Below, piece by piece: positions 47,369 to 56,622 of a stretch of 64,000 bases of DNA. The stretch's first letter is position 1. Every line of letters begins with the position of its first letter. Where the stretch lies: NCBI RefSeq assembly GCF_900117425.1, contig NZ_FPEH01000011.1:806001-870000 (forward strand), given 5' to 3'. Below the pieces are notes generated by a model, which saw only the letters and a list, made by a program, of their open reading frames with translations, did no database searches and was not told the DNA's origin. The position numbers and the translations under genes were made by a program. The DNA is from Novosphingobium sp. NDB2Meth1 (GTDB lineage: Bacteria; Pseudomonadota; Alphaproteobacteria; Sphingomonadales; Sphingomonadaceae).

Positions 47369-48535
47369 ATGACCAACCTGCAGCTCAATCCGATCTACGC
47401 CGAGATGCCCGTCACCGTGTTCGAGCATATGTCGGGCCTCGCCCGCAGCCTCGGCGCGATCAATCTGGGCCAGGGCTTTCCCGATACGCCGCCGCCCGCG
47501 GCACTGACCGCCGCTGCCGTGCGCGCAATGGAAACGCGCTCGCAGCAATACCCGCCAAGCATGGGCGTGCCCGAACTGCGAGATGCGGTCGCCGCCTTCT
47601 ATAGGCGTGAGCAGGGGCTGGATCTCACTCGTGAGCAGGTCGTCGTCACCTCGGGCGCCACCGAAGCCATCGCCGCCGCGATCCTCGCCGTGGTCGGCAC
47701 TGGCGATGAAGTGCTGCTGTTCTCCCCCGCCTATGATGCCTATGCGCCGCTGGTGCGCCGCGCAGGCGGGGTGCCGGTGTTCGTGCCCCTCGCCCCGCCT
47801 GCGTGGGGTTATGACGACGCCGCGATCCGTGCCGCGATCACCCCACGTACCCGCGCGCTGATCTTGAACGATCCGCTCAACCCGACCGGATCGGTCGCCA
47901 GCGCGGAGGAACTCGCGCTCCTCGCCCGGATTGCCTGCGAGCACGATCTTGTCGCGATCTGCGACGAGGTGTGGGAAGCCGTCCGCTTTGATGGCCGGCC
48001 GCAACGCTCGCTGCTGGCGCAGCCGGGCATGGCGAAGCGCACGATCAAGATCGGCTCGGCAGGCAAGATCTTCGGCGCGACGGGGTGGAAAGTCGGCTGG
48101 ATGGTCGCCGATGCAGCACTCGCGACGGTGCTGGGCAAAGCGCACCAGTTCCTCACCTTCACCACCCCGCCGATGCTGCAATGGGCTGCCGCCGAAGGCC
48201 TTGCCGATCCGGCGATCACGCGGACGCTCCATGCGGAATGGGCCGCCTCGCGCCGCGTGCTGATGGATGGCCTTGCGGCTGCAGGATTCAAGGTGCTCGA
48301 CAGCGTGGCGACCTGGTTCGCCTGCGTCGACCTCCCTGCCAGCGGCATCGCGCTCGATGATCGCACCTTCAGCGAACGCGCTGTGCGCGAGGCCGGTGTG
48401 GCCTCGATCCCGCTCTCGGCGCTGTGGGAGGGAGAAGGCGGACCGACAACCATCCTGCGCCTCTGCCACTGCAAGCCGCCCGCGATGCTGGAGGACGCCG
48501 TCGCGCGGCTGAGCAGGTGGCGCGAGAGCCTCTAG
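47369..48535 (+). CDS. PLP-dependent aminotransferase (class I/II, methionine/kynurenine type)
   Basis: 388 aa from ATG 47369. LGAINLGQGFPDTPPPAALT, NDPLNPTG, CDEVWEAVRFDG and the Schiff-base region KIGSAGKIFGATGWKVGW with Lys233 are the signature of fold-type I transaminases such as E. coli YbdL and kynurenine aminotransferases. Substrate uncertain; methionine or kynurenine likely. AAGG lies just before the start. The prophage end is only 17 bp upstream of the ATG, so the host promoter has been moved away. Confidence 0.85.
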   Translation: MTNLQLNPIYAEMPVTVFEHMSGLARSLGAINLGQGFPDTPPPAALTAAAVRAMETRSQQYPPSMGVPELRDAVAAFYRREQGLDLTREQVVVTSGATEAIAAAILAVVGTGDEVLLFSPAYDAYAPLVRRAGGVPVFVPLAPPAWGYDDAAIRAAITPRTRALILNDPLNPTGSVASAEELALLARIACEHDLVAICDEVWEAVRFDGRPQRSLLAQPGMAKRTIKIGSAGKIFGATGWKVGWMVADAALATVLGKAHQFLTFTTPPMLQWAAAEGLADPAITRTLHAEWAASRRVLMDGLAAAGFKVLDSVATWFACVDLPASGIALDDRTFSERAVREAGVASIPLSALWEGEGGPTTILRLCHCKPPAMLEDAVARLSRWRESL

Positions 48536-49227
48536 CTCTCCAGCCCAGCCAGCCAATCCGCGATCATCGCGCGGCCCGCCGCAACCGCGCCCGGTCCATG
48601 CGCGGCATGCGCTTCACGCAATTCGCCGGCGCAGCGACCCGCTGCAGTCAGGTAGTCGAAGTCCTGCACGATCCAGTCCTCGAAGCGCTCGTCCTCGCCC
48701 ATCTCGGCATGGAACTGCAGCGCCAGCACATTGCGGCCCTTTCGGAACGCCTGATGCTGATAGAGCGAACTTGAGGCCAACAGCTCCGCGCCCTCGGGCA
48801 GGGTGAACGTATCGCCATGCCAGTGCAGCACGGGCACGTCCGCGAGATGGCGCAGCGGCCCTGCCGTGTCGTGGATCGTGACCGGACCGAAGCCGATTTC
48901 CTTCACCGGCCCGGCATAGACCTCGGCCCCCAGCGCTGCCGCGATCATCTGCGCGCCGAAGCACACGCCGAGCGTCGGCCGATCCGCCGCGAGCCGCCGC
49001 GCCAGCAGCTTCAGCTGGCACGAAATCCACGGATGCGCCTCGCGCTCGTAGACCCCCATAGGCCCGCCCATCATCACCACCAGATCGGGCGAGACGAGAT
49101 CAAGCGCATGGAAATCCTGATCATCCACGTCCACGCGGTCGATCACATAGCCCGCCGCCTCGATCGGCGCGCGAAAGCCCGCGACGCCTTCGCGCGGGAC
49201 ATGGCGGATGATGAGGGCGGATTTCAT
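48532..49227 (-). CDS. Class I glutamine amidotransferase, GMP synthase-like
   Basis: 231 aa. The nucleophile elbow is LGVCFGAQMIA, the catalytic His lies in LALQFHAEM, and MMGGPMGVYEREAHPWISCQ marks the oxyanion region. It is a stand-alone GATase1 of the kind often annotated as GMP synthase-like. Substrate unknown; related proteins hydrolyse gamma-glutamyl compounds. It converges with the aminotransferase, sharing the last 4 bp. Confidence 0.85.
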   Translation of the reverse strand: MKSALIIRHVPREGVAGFRAPIEAAGYVIDRVDVDDQDFHALDLVSPDLVVMMGGPMGVYEREAHPWISCQLKLLARRLAADRPTLGVCFGAQMIAAALGAEVYAGPVKEIGFGPVTIHDTAGPLRHLADVPVLHWHGDTFTLPEGAELLASSSLYQHQAFRKGRNVLALQFHAEMGEDERFEDWIVQDFDYLTAAGRCAGELREAHAAHGPGAVAAGRAMIADWLAGLES

Positions 49228-49327
49228 CGGCAGTGGCTCCTGAGTCGGAGCACTATATCTACTGAATTGATAGACAATAGACAGAGACTTGGGATTGGGG
49301 CCGCCAAAGCTGAACTTCATCGCGAGC

Positions 49328-49365
49328 AAAAAGGCCCGCCGCGCGATCGTGTCGCACGGCGGGCC
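49328..49365 (-). terminator. Rho-independent terminator after the aceA unit
   Basis: Reading on the minus strand, GGCCCGCCG pairs with CGGCGGGCC around a GC-rich loop and is followed directly by TTTTT (49332-49328). It lies 46 bp after the small gene downstream of aceA. Confidence 0.8.
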
Positions 49366-49410
49366 AGCTTTCCTCCCCAGGAAAGTTGCGTGTGGGGCGC
49401 AGAGAGGGCC

Positions 49411-49569
49411 TCAGCGGCCCATGGCGCTCCCGAGCCGGTGGTAGAGGTGCGAGAACTTCACCGATTCCGGCTGGTCCTCGATCACCTTGAGGTAGTGCAG
49501 CACTGCCTCGCGGATAAGCTTGAAGTCTTCGGTGGAAAGGACCGCACGGGCCCGCGTCGGTTCAGCCAT
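49411..49569 (-). CDS. 52-aa protein downstream of isocitrate lyase
   Basis: MAEPTRARAVLSTEDFKLIR, then EAVLHYLKVIEDQPESVKFS and HLYHRLGSAMGR. A good GAGAGGAGC ribosome site lies 8-10 nt before ATG 49569. It is 23 bp after aceA on the same strand and before a terminator, so it is probably co-transcribed. Small helical protein, function unknown; it seems conserved beside aceA in sphingomonads (from memory). Confidence 0.65.
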   Translation of the reverse strand: MAEPTRARAVLSTEDFKLIREAVLHYLKVIEDQPESVKFSHLYHRLGSAMGR

Positions 49570-49592
49570 TGTCGTTGCTCCTCTCTCTAACC

Positions 49593-51188
49593 TTAAGCGG
49601 CGAACTGGTTCATGGTGTTGTGCGCGCCGCCCGCCTTCAGGGCCGCTTCGCCGGCGAAGTATTCCTTGTGGTCGTCGCCGATGTCCGAGCCGGCCATGTT
49701 CTGGTGCTTCACGCAGGCGATGCCCTGGCGGATTTCCGCGCGCTGGACGTTCTTGACGTAGCCCAGCATGCCCGCCTCGCCGAAGTATTCCTTGGCCAGA
49801 TTGTCGGTGCTGAGCGCAGCGGTGTGGTAAGTCGGCAGCGTGATGAGGTGGTGGAAGATGCCCGCCTCGCGCGCCGCATCGCGCTGGAAGGTGCGGATGC
49901 GCTCGTCGGCCTCGTCGGCCAGTTCGGTGCCGTCGTAGTCCACGCTCATCAGCTTGGCGCGGTCATAGGCGCTCATGTCGCGGCCTTCAGCGGTCCAGGC
50001 GTCGAACACCTGCTGGCGGAAGTTCAGCGTCCAGTTGAAGCTGGGCGAGTTGTTGTAGACCAGCTTGGCGTTCGGGATCACTTCGCGGATGCGGTTCACC
50101 ATGCCGCCGATCTGGCCGATGTGGGGCTTCTCGGTCTCGATCCAGAGCAGGTCGGCGCCGTTCTGCAGGCTCGTGATGCAATCGAGCACGCAGCGGTCCT
50201 CACCGGTGCCGGGGCGGAACTGGTAGAGGTTCGAAGGCAGGCGCTTGGGGCGCAGCAGCTTCCCGTCGCGGCTGATCAGCACGTCGCCGTGGCCGAGATT
50301 GCCCGCATCGACTTCCTCGCAATCGAGGAACGCGTTGTACTGATCACCGAGGTCGCCCGGCTCCTTCACATAGGCGATCTGCTTGGTGAGACCCGCGCCG
50401 AGGCTGTCGGTGCGCGCCACGATCACGCCGTCTTCGACGCCGAGTTCCATGAACGCGTAGCGGACAGCGCGGATCTTCGCGAGGAAGTCCTCGTGCGGCA
50501 CGGTGACCTTGCCGTCCTGGTGGCCGCACTGCTTTTCGTCCGAGACCTGGTTTTCGATCTGGATGCAGCAGGCGCCCGCCTCGATGAACTTCTTGGCGAG
50601 CAGGTAGGTCGCCTCGGCATTGCCGAACCCGGCGTCGATATCGGCGATGATCGGCACGATGTGGGTTTCGTACTCGTCGATCTTGTGCAGCAGGCGGTGG
50701 ACGCCGACCGCGTCGCCCGCAGCCTTCGCGGCATCGAGCTCGCGGAACAGCATGCCCAGTTCGCGCGCATCGGCCTGGCGCAGGAAGGTGTAGAGTTCCT
50801 CGATCAGCGCCGGAACGCTGGTCTTCTCGTGCATCGACTGGTCGGGCAGCGGTCCGAACTCGCTGCGCAGCGCGGCGACCATCCAGCCCGAGAGGTAAAG
50901 ATAACGGCCCTTGGTCGTGCCGAAGTGCTTCTTGATGGAGATCATCTTCTGCTGGCCGATGAAGCCGTGCCAGCAGCCGAGCGACTGCGTGTACTTCGCC
51001 GGGTCCGCATCGTAGGCGGCCATGTCGGCGCGCATGATCTTGGCGGTGTAGCGCGCGATGTCGAGCCCGGTCTGGAAGCGGTTCTGCAGACGCATGCGCG
51101 CCACCGAGGCGGCGTCGATCCCATCCCAGGGCTTGCCATAGGGCGCGATCGCCTTGGCGGCTTCGTTGATGGTCTGCGAATAGGTCAT
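49593..51188 (-). CDS. aceA: Isocitrate lyase
   Basis: 531 aa, the longer ICL form. The active-site loop is SDEKQCGHQDGK with Cys221 (the usual KKCGH is KQCGH here), metal/substrate residues are in PIIADIDAGFGN, and VIVARTDSLGAG and YNNSPSFNW are conserved. It splits isocitrate to glyoxylate and succinate in the glyoxylate bypass, needed on acetate and fatty acids. ATG 51188 has AGGAAGCGAG upstream. It is divergent from the ScfR regulator, with an operator between. Confidence 0.95.
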   Translation of the reverse strand: MTYSQTINEAAKAIAPYGKPWDGIDAASVARMRLQNRFQTGLDIARYTAKIMRADMAAYDADPAKYTQSLGCWHGFIGQQKMISIKKHFGTTKGRYLYLSGWMVAALRSEFGPLPDQSMHEKTSVPALIEELYTFLRQADARELGMLFRELDAAKAAGDAVGVHRLLHKIDEYETHIVPIIADIDAGFGNAEATYLLAKKFIEAGACCIQIENQVSDEKQCGHQDGKVTVPHEDFLAKIRAVRYAFMELGVEDGVIVARTDSLGAGLTKQIAYVKEPGDLGDQYNAFLDCEEVDAGNLGHGDVLISRDGKLLRPKRLPSNLYQFRPGTGEDRCVLDCITSLQNGADLLWIETEKPHIGQIGGMVNRIREVIPNAKLVYNNSPSFNWTLNFRQQVFDAWTAEGRDMSAYDRAKLMSVDYDGTELADEADERIRTFQRDAAREAGIFHHLITLPTYHTAALSTDNLAKEYFGEAGMLGYVKNVQRAEIRQGIACVKHQNMAGSDIGDDHKEYFAGEAALKAGGAHNTMNQFAA

Positions 51189-51277
51189 GGGTCTCGCTTC
51201 CTGTTGGGGGTAGGCTTGTGAGCCCCGGCTAGACCCGCAAAAGCACACACGAAACCCGCAGCGCGGTCATGTTGTCA

Positions 51278-51304
51278 AACTTTACAGAATATGCTTGTAA
51301 AGTT
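51278..51304. promoter_or_regulatory. Inverted-repeat operator between aceA and scfR
   Basis: Perfect 9-bp arms AACTTTACA (51278-51286) and TGTAAAGTT (51296-51304) with a 9-bp spacer. This resembles the AACTTTGCAAA-type site bound by RamB-class regulators. It lies 30 bp upstream of the regulator ATG and 90 bp upstream of aceA, so the ScfR protein probably controls both. Confidence 0.7.
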
Positions 51305-51333
51305 GTGCAGCCTGCACAGACGACGGATATCTC

Positions 51334-52728
51334 ATGGAATCGCGCCCGCTCTACCTCGGCCCCCGCCTCAAACGCCTGCGCCGCGAACTCGGCCTCACCC
51401 AAGCCGTGATGGCGGAAGACCTTGCGATCTCGCCCAGCTACATCGCACTGCTCGAGCGCAACCAGCGCCCGCTGACGGCGGATCTGCTGCTGCGACTCGC
51501 CAAGGCCTACAAGCTTGATGTCAGCGAACTCGCCGCCGACGAGCGCGACGACTACGCCCGCCGCCTGTCCGACGTGCTGAAGGACCCAATCTTCGCCGAG
51601 ATCGACCTGCCTGCGCTGGAAGTGGCCGACGTCGCCACCAGCTACCCCGGCGTGACCGAGGCCATGCTGCGCCTCCACACCGCCTATATGCGCGAACAGC
51701 AGGCGCTCGCAGGCTTGCGCGGCGGTGCCAGCACCGAGGCCGATCCCCTCGCCGAAGCCCGCCGCTTCGTCGCCCAGCGCCGCAACTACTTCCCCGCGCT
51801 CGACAGCAAGGCCGAGGCGCTGGCCGAAGAGATCGAGAAGCTCGGCGGCCTGCAGGAAGGCGGCCTTGCCGAATACCTGCGCAGCCAAGGCCTGCGCGTG
51901 CGCCTGATGCCCGCCGAGATCATGATGGACGCGCTGCGCCGCTATGATCGCCACGCCGAGCAGTTGCTGATCGACGAGACGCTGGGGCCGCAGGCGCGCC
52001 GCTGGCAGATGGCGCTCCACATCGCCTACACCGCACTCCGGAGCGAGATCGCCGCCATGGTGCGCGGCGCCAGCTTCTCGAGCGAGACCGCCGCGCAGCT
52101 CGTCCGCCGCGCGCTCGCCGCCTATGGCGCCGCCGCGCTCATCATGCCCTACGATCGCTTCGCCCGCGCGGTGGAGGCGCGCGCCTACGATATCGAAGCG
52201 CTTTCAGGCCAGTTTGGCGCCAGCTTCGAGCAAGTCGCGCACCGCCTCACCACGCTCAATCGCCCCGGGCAGGAGCGCGTGCCGTTCTTCTTCATCCGCG
52301 TCGATGCAGCGGGCAACGTCTCCAAGCGGCTCGACGGTGCGGGCTTCCCCTTTGCCGCGCACGGTGGCGGCTGCCCGCTGTGGACGCTCCACGATTGCTT
52401 CCGGCGTCCCGGCGAAGTGCTCACCCAGTGGCTCGAACTGCCAAACGGCGAGCGTTTCTTCAGCGTCGCGCGCAGTGTCACCTCGGGCGGCGGCGCGCAT
52501 GGCAAGCCCGCCGTGCTGCGCGCGATTGCGCTCGGCTGCACCGCCGAACACGCGCCCAAGCTGATCTACGCGCGCGGAGAACAACCGGCGGCCACTCCCA
52601 TCGGCGTCACCTGCCGCCTCTGCAACCGCGCCACCTGCACCGCGCGCGCCGAACCGCCGCTGGGCCGCGAGATCCTGCCCGACGATTACCGCAAGACGCC
52701 CGAACCATTCGTGTTCGCGGAGAGCTGA
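51334..52728 (+). CDS. Short-chain fatty acyl transcriptional regulator (ScfR/RamB-like)
   Basis: 464 aa. The N-terminal XRE HTH is LKRLRRELGLTQAVMAEDLA with ISPSYIALLERNQRPLTADL. The middle contains an IrrE-like region (MQALHIAYTALR-like, about 230). The C-terminal DUF2083 part has FFFIRVDAAGNVSKRLDGAG, CPLWTLHDCFRRPGEVLTQW and Cys-rich CRLCNRATCTARAEPPLGRE. Family members sense acyl-CoA and control acetate, glyoxylate or propionate genes. Divergence from aceA fits this. Confidence 0.9.
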   Translation: MESRPLYLGPRLKRLRRELGLTQAVMAEDLAISPSYIALLERNQRPLTADLLLRLAKAYKLDVSELAADERDDYARRLSDVLKDPIFAEIDLPALEVADVATSYPGVTEAMLRLHTAYMREQQALAGLRGGASTEADPLAEARRFVAQRRNYFPALDSKAEALAEEIEKLGGLQEGGLAEYLRSQGLRVRLMPAEIMMDALRRYDRHAEQLLIDETLGPQARRWQMALHIAYTALRSEIAAMVRGASFSSETAAQLVRRALAAYGAAALIMPYDRFARAVEARAYDIEALSGQFGASFEQVAHRLTTLNRPGQERVPFFFIRVDAAGNVSKRLDGAGFPFAAHGGGCPLWTLHDCFRRPGEVLTQWLELPNGERFFSVARSVTSGGGAHGKPAVLRAIALGCTAEHAPKLIYARGEQPAATPIGVTCRLCNRATCTARAEPPLGREILPDDYRKTPEPFVFAES

Positions 52729-52731
52729 AGT

Positions 52732-52866
52732 ACCCCTCCGACCCGCCTTCGGCGGCCCACCTCCCCATTTGTCCCTGCGGGAAAAATGGAGAGGAAAGGA
52801 AGATCCTCCCCATTTTCACGAAGTGCAAATGGGGAGGTGGCCTGCCGTCAGGCAGGTCGGAGGGGT
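52732..52866. repeat. Long palindromic intergenic repeat
   Basis: Outer arms ACCCCTCCGAC (52732-52742) and GTCGGAGGGGT (52856-52866); inner arms CCACCTCCCCATTT (52757-52770) and AAATGGGGAGGTGG (52827-52840). The 135-bp element can form a large cruciform. Such CCTCCCCATTTG repeats are dispersed in sphingomonads, in my recollection. It is in the 237-bp gap between scfR and the deaminase gene; the rest of the gap holds no gene. Confidence 0.65.
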
Positions 52867-52965
52867 TCTTCTCTTTTCCTGCACACCCCCTTGCACAAAA
52901 CCAGATTGACGCGGCCCGCACGCCCCTTGAAGCTTGGGGCAAGGGAAAAACAGGGGGCAAGCCAC

Positions 52966-54078
52966 ATGATCACACGCCGCACTCTCATGGCAGGCCTCGC
53001 CGCCGCAGCCGCGCTTCCGCGCTGGGCTTATGCCGCCGCGCCTGCAGACGGCGTCGATCCCGCGCTGGTGCAATTCATCAAGGGCCTGCCCAAGAGCGAA
53101 TACCACGTGCACCTCGAAGGCACGCTCGAGGCGGAAATGAAGTTCGCGCTCGCCAGGCGCAACGGGCTGGGCCTGCCCTTCGCCGACGTCGCCGCGATGA
53201 AGGCGAGCTACAACTATCACGACCTCGCGAGCTTCCTCGCGATCTACTACGACGGCATGAAAGTCCTGCTGAAAGAGCAGGACTTCCGCGACCTCGCCTA
53301 TGCCTACCTCGCCAGGGCCGCGGCGCAGAACGTCATCTATACCGAGATGTTCTTCGATCCGCAGGAGCACCTCAAGCGCGGCGTGCCGATGGAAGCGGTG
53401 ATCATGGGCATCACCCGCGCGCGGCGGGAGGCGGAGACCATGCTGGGCATCCGCTCGCAGCTCATCCTTTGCTTCGTGCGCGATTCCTCGGCCGAAAGCG
53501 CCATGGCTGCGCTCGATGCGGCGTTGCCGTTCAAGCAATATCTCGTCGGCGTCGGGCTCGATTCCGATGAAGCCGGGCACCCGCCCGAAAAGTTCGCCGC
53601 CCACTTCGCCAAGGCTCGCGCCAACGGCCTCCACGTGACAGCGCACTGCGATATCGATCAGCCCGGCACGCTCACCAACATCCGCACCGCGCTGGTGGAC
53701 CTCAAGGTCGACCGCATCGACCATGGCGGCAATATCGTCCAGTCGCCGGAACTGGTCGCCATCGCGAAACAGCGGAACATGTATTTCACCGTCTGCCCCA
53801 CCTTCTCCGGCACCTTGCGCAAGGGCCTTGACCAGCCGGTCGATGTCGTGCGTGCGATGCTCGATGCGGGCCTCAAGGTGACAATCTCGTCCGACGATCC
53901 AGCATACATGGCGAGCGAATACATCAACGACGTTCTGCTGCGCGCGGTCACCCGCAGCAATCTCAGCCGCGCCGAACTCGCGCAGATCGCCCGCAACGGC
54001 TTCGAGGCGGCCTGGTTGCCGGAGGCGGACAAGCGCCTTCTGCTTGCCCGCCTCGATGCCTACCTCGCCTCGGTGTGA
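52966..54078 (+). CDS. Tat-exported adenosine deaminase-like enzyme
   Basis: 370 aa. The twin-arginine signal TRRTLMAGLAAAAALPRWAY is cleaved near residue 24. Zinc ligands His47/His49 are in EYHVHLEGTL, further sites are HVTAHCDIDQ (227-232), RIDHG and SSDDPAY. The usual HAGE motif is HCDI here, a variant seen in some COG1816 deaminases, so the substrate may be an adenosine or related nucleoside. It acts in the periplasm. GGGGGCAAGCCAC precedes ATG 52966. Confidence 0.82.
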   Translation: MITRRTLMAGLAAAAALPRWAYAAAPADGVDPALVQFIKGLPKSEYHVHLEGTLEAEMKFALARRNGLGLPFADVAAMKASYNYHDLASFLAIYYDGMKVLLKEQDFRDLAYAYLARAAAQNVIYTEMFFDPQEHLKRGVPMEAVIMGITRARREAETMLGIRSQLILCFVRDSSAESAMAALDAALPFKQYLVGVGLDSDEAGHPPEKFAAHFAKARANGLHVTAHCDIDQPGTLTNIRTALVDLKVDRIDHGGNIVQSPELVAIAKQRNMYFTVCPTFSGTLRKGLDQPVDVVRAMLDAGLKVTISSDDPAYMASEYINDVLLRAVTRSNLSRAELAQIARNGFEAAWLPEADKRLLLARLDAYLASV

Positions 54079-54081
54079 GGC

Positions 54082-56493
54082 TCAGATGATCTCCTCCATG
54101 TCGATCATGAAGGGCCTGCCGGGGAACGCCGCGATCGAGCCGAACAGCGCATCGACCGGCCCAGCGGGCGAGCGGAACGGGTAGAGTTCGCCCAGTTCCC
54201 CGCGCCGCGGCTCGACCGCATAGGTCGCGATGGCCTTGCCGCCGAAATCGGTGATCGAAATGAACGGTGCGGTCACCGCGAGCCCCGGCCCGCGCCCACC
54301 GAATCCGGCGGTGTTGAACGAGACCGCGCCGCCGACCGGGTCCTTGAGCCGGCTGTCGGTGAAGCTGTACTGCACCTCGCCGGTCGGCCAGGCGAAGGTC
54401 ACACGGCGGTCACCCCGGCTCACCAGCCAAAGATCGTCCCCTGCCGCCGTCGACGTACCGTTGACGAAGGCGAAGCGCGGGTTGCGCCCGGCCTTGAACG
54501 TCCCCAACGGCTCGGCCGGAACGGTCGGCCCCACGGGCGACTTCGGGAACATCAGCCCCTGCACGTTGAAGATGCGCACTGTGCCATCCATCGCGGCGAC
54601 GAACGCACGGCTGCGCGCAAGGTAGCGCTCCGGCTCGCTGTTCGACCAGGCCTCGCGCGGGCTGCGCCGCCCCAGCCGCTCGAAGATATCGGTGCTGCGA
54701 TCCGAGAACGCGCCCCGCGCCTGCAGCCCCGCGTTGACACTCGTCGGCTGCGATACCGTGATCGTCGAGACCACACGCGGACGCTGGCTGGGTTTGACGG
54801 CAAAGGTATAGGGCCACTTCGCCGGGTCCGTGGTGCTGGCATCGACGGTCCGGTCGTAGTTGCGCTGAGAGGTGAGATACATCGAGCGGTAATATTGGTA
54901 GAGCGGCGTCATATCGACGAACGCCACCCTGTTCTCGGCGCGCGAGGCGACCACTGCATAGCCGCCCGACGCCGTCTGGCTCCAGTCCGGATCGGGGATG
55001 CCGTCCGCCCCGAAGGGCGGATAGATCGGATTGATCTTGCTCCAGATCGCCCGTGCCGATGCCCTCGCCAGATCGCCGCGCGCCGGGTCATCGTTCGCAC
55101 CATACCCCCGCGGGTTGCCCAGAACGAGGTTGTTGGACACATCGAGACTGGTCGGCGCGGCGAAAGGCAGGTTCACCATGCCCAGCAGCTTCATCCCGCG
55201 ATTGGTCCATGCGCCCGGCAGACCCCAGTACCAGCGCGTGTTGGGCGTCTGCTCGGGTGATCCCACCGCCATCTCGCGCGGACGCAGCGCGATGAAAGCG
55301 AGCCTGCCCGATACGGTGTTGGTATCCCACACCGAAACGACAAGAAACTCGTTGTACGGCGTCACCGCCATCGCGGTCGGCACCATGCCCTTGGGCAGTT
55401 GCAGCGGCGTCGCATCGAACAGCTCAGGCGCCGAGTTGCCGACGATCATCGGCACGATCGTGCCGTCCTTGAACGCGGCGAAGCTGATCTGGCTGGCATT
55501 GGCGCGCCCGCGCGCGATGGCGACCGGGACCAGCGGCAAGTCGGGCCGCGTGGTCTCGACCAGACGCCGCACCTGGCTGTTGTAGGGCTGCGCGATCCCG
55601 TTGCGGTTCCACCAGTCCGGATACCACGAGGCGATCATGCGCATGCACAGGCCCCCTTCGGTGTTGCGGAAGCGCCGCGCGTTGAACACGGCTCCATCCG
55701 CGCCGCGCGTGTTCGCGACGCCGAAGCGGAAATCGGGATCGAGCGGATTGTCGGGCAGGAATGCCTGCTGACCGCCAACCAGCCAGCCCGCCCCGTCGAG
55801 CCCGCGTGCCAGTTCCTCCTCGTCGCTGCGCGGCTGCTGGCTGGGCGGCAGGCACTTTTCAGGCTCGCCCGGATTGTTCGCAGGCAGGATACCAAAAGGC
55901 CACAGGCCCTGCCCGCTGGTCATGTCCGGGCCCCACAAGGTCGGCGCGGGTGCTTCACCGGTATGATCGAAATGCTCATATTTCGGCCCGAGCCGGTAGT
56001 CGACCACGTCCGGATCGGTGATATGCGCAGCAAGGAAGCGGTACTCCGCCGCATTGATCCCGCCCGCCGGCGTCAGCAGCCGCTCGCGGAACACGCCGGC
56101 CGCTGGCGCCGCGCCGACTACCACGCGCGTGGTCGACCGGCTGATCACCGCGCCGCTGGCGTTGAGCGACTGCAGTTCGAACATGTAGGTCCCCGGCGCC
56201 ACGAACCGCGCGGAAGTGACGACGCTCGCCGGATCCGTGAGCGCGACTCCCGCCGCCGTCCCGATCACCACCCATCTGGCACGCACGCCATCGATGCGGC
56301 CCGTCAGCGTCACTTCGTTGGTCGGCAGGGTGATCACCTGCGTCTTGCCGGCATATGTGGGCAGGGTGGTGGTCGCCGTCTGCGCATGAGCGGTTCCCGC
56401 CATGGGCAGGGCCAGCGCGAGAGCGCAGCAGGCAAGGGGCAGGGCCGCGCCAGAACGGCGCAGACCCGGGCGGCAGTCCCAGAGTCGGTGCAT
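54082..56493 (-). CDS. Large secreted protein of unknown function
   Basis: 803 aa. A signal peptide (ALPLACCALALALPMAGTAH, cleaved about residue 37 after AHA) is followed by an Ig/PKD-like domain (VITLPTNEVTLTGRIDGVRA, RFVAPGTYMFELQSLNASGA, about 50-125). The long rest has blade-like repeats (VWDTNTVSGRLAFIALRPRE, GYAVVASRAENRVAFVDMTP, AMDGTVRIFNV), consistent with a beta-propeller. It ends in MIDMEEII. I recognise no named family. It converges with the deaminase gene, 3 bp apart. Confidence 0.7.
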   Translation of the reverse strand: MHRLWDCRPGLRRSGAALPLACCALALALPMAGTAHAQTATTTLPTYAGKTQVITLPTNEVTLTGRIDGVRARWVVIGTAAGVALTDPASVVTSARFVAPGTYMFELQSLNASGAVISRSTTRVVVGAAPAAGVFRERLLTPAGGINAAEYRFLAAHITDPDVVDYRLGPKYEHFDHTGEAPAPTLWGPDMTSGQGLWPFGILPANNPGEPEKCLPPSQQPRSDEEELARGLDGAGWLVGGQQAFLPDNPLDPDFRFGVANTRGADGAVFNARRFRNTEGGLCMRMIASWYPDWWNRNGIAQPYNSQVRRLVETTRPDLPLVPVAIARGRANASQISFAAFKDGTIVPMIVGNSAPELFDATPLQLPKGMVPTAMAVTPYNEFLVVSVWDTNTVSGRLAFIALRPREMAVGSPEQTPNTRWYWGLPGAWTNRGMKLLGMVNLPFAAPTSLDVSNNLVLGNPRGYGANDDPARGDLARASARAIWSKINPIYPPFGADGIPDPDWSQTASGGYAVVASRAENRVAFVDMTPLYQYYRSMYLTSQRNYDRTVDASTTDPAKWPYTFAVKPSQRPRVVSTITVSQPTSVNAGLQARGAFSDRSTDIFERLGRRSPREAWSNSEPERYLARSRAFVAAMDGTVRIFNVQGLMFPKSPVGPTVPAEPLGTFKAGRNPRFAFVNGTSTAAGDDLWLVSRGDRRVTFAWPTGEVQYSFTDSRLKDPVGGAVSFNTAGFGGRGPGLAVTAPFISITDFGGKAIATYAVEPRRGELGELYPFRSPAGPVDALFGSIAAFPGRPFMIDMEEII

Positions 56494-56622
56494 CGGATCA
56501 TACCTCAGATCACACCGCGCGCGTTCTCCACCACGCGCGGCAGGTTCGCCGCCGTTCCTTGCTAATGCGCTGCCGGTAACCGGAAATTGACGAGTTCACT
56601 GAATGCGGCAGCAACCAGATTT

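Noticed and set aside
49569..51221. 550-aa plus-strand open frame
   Set aside because: Antisense to isocitrate lyase; no start context and no motif.
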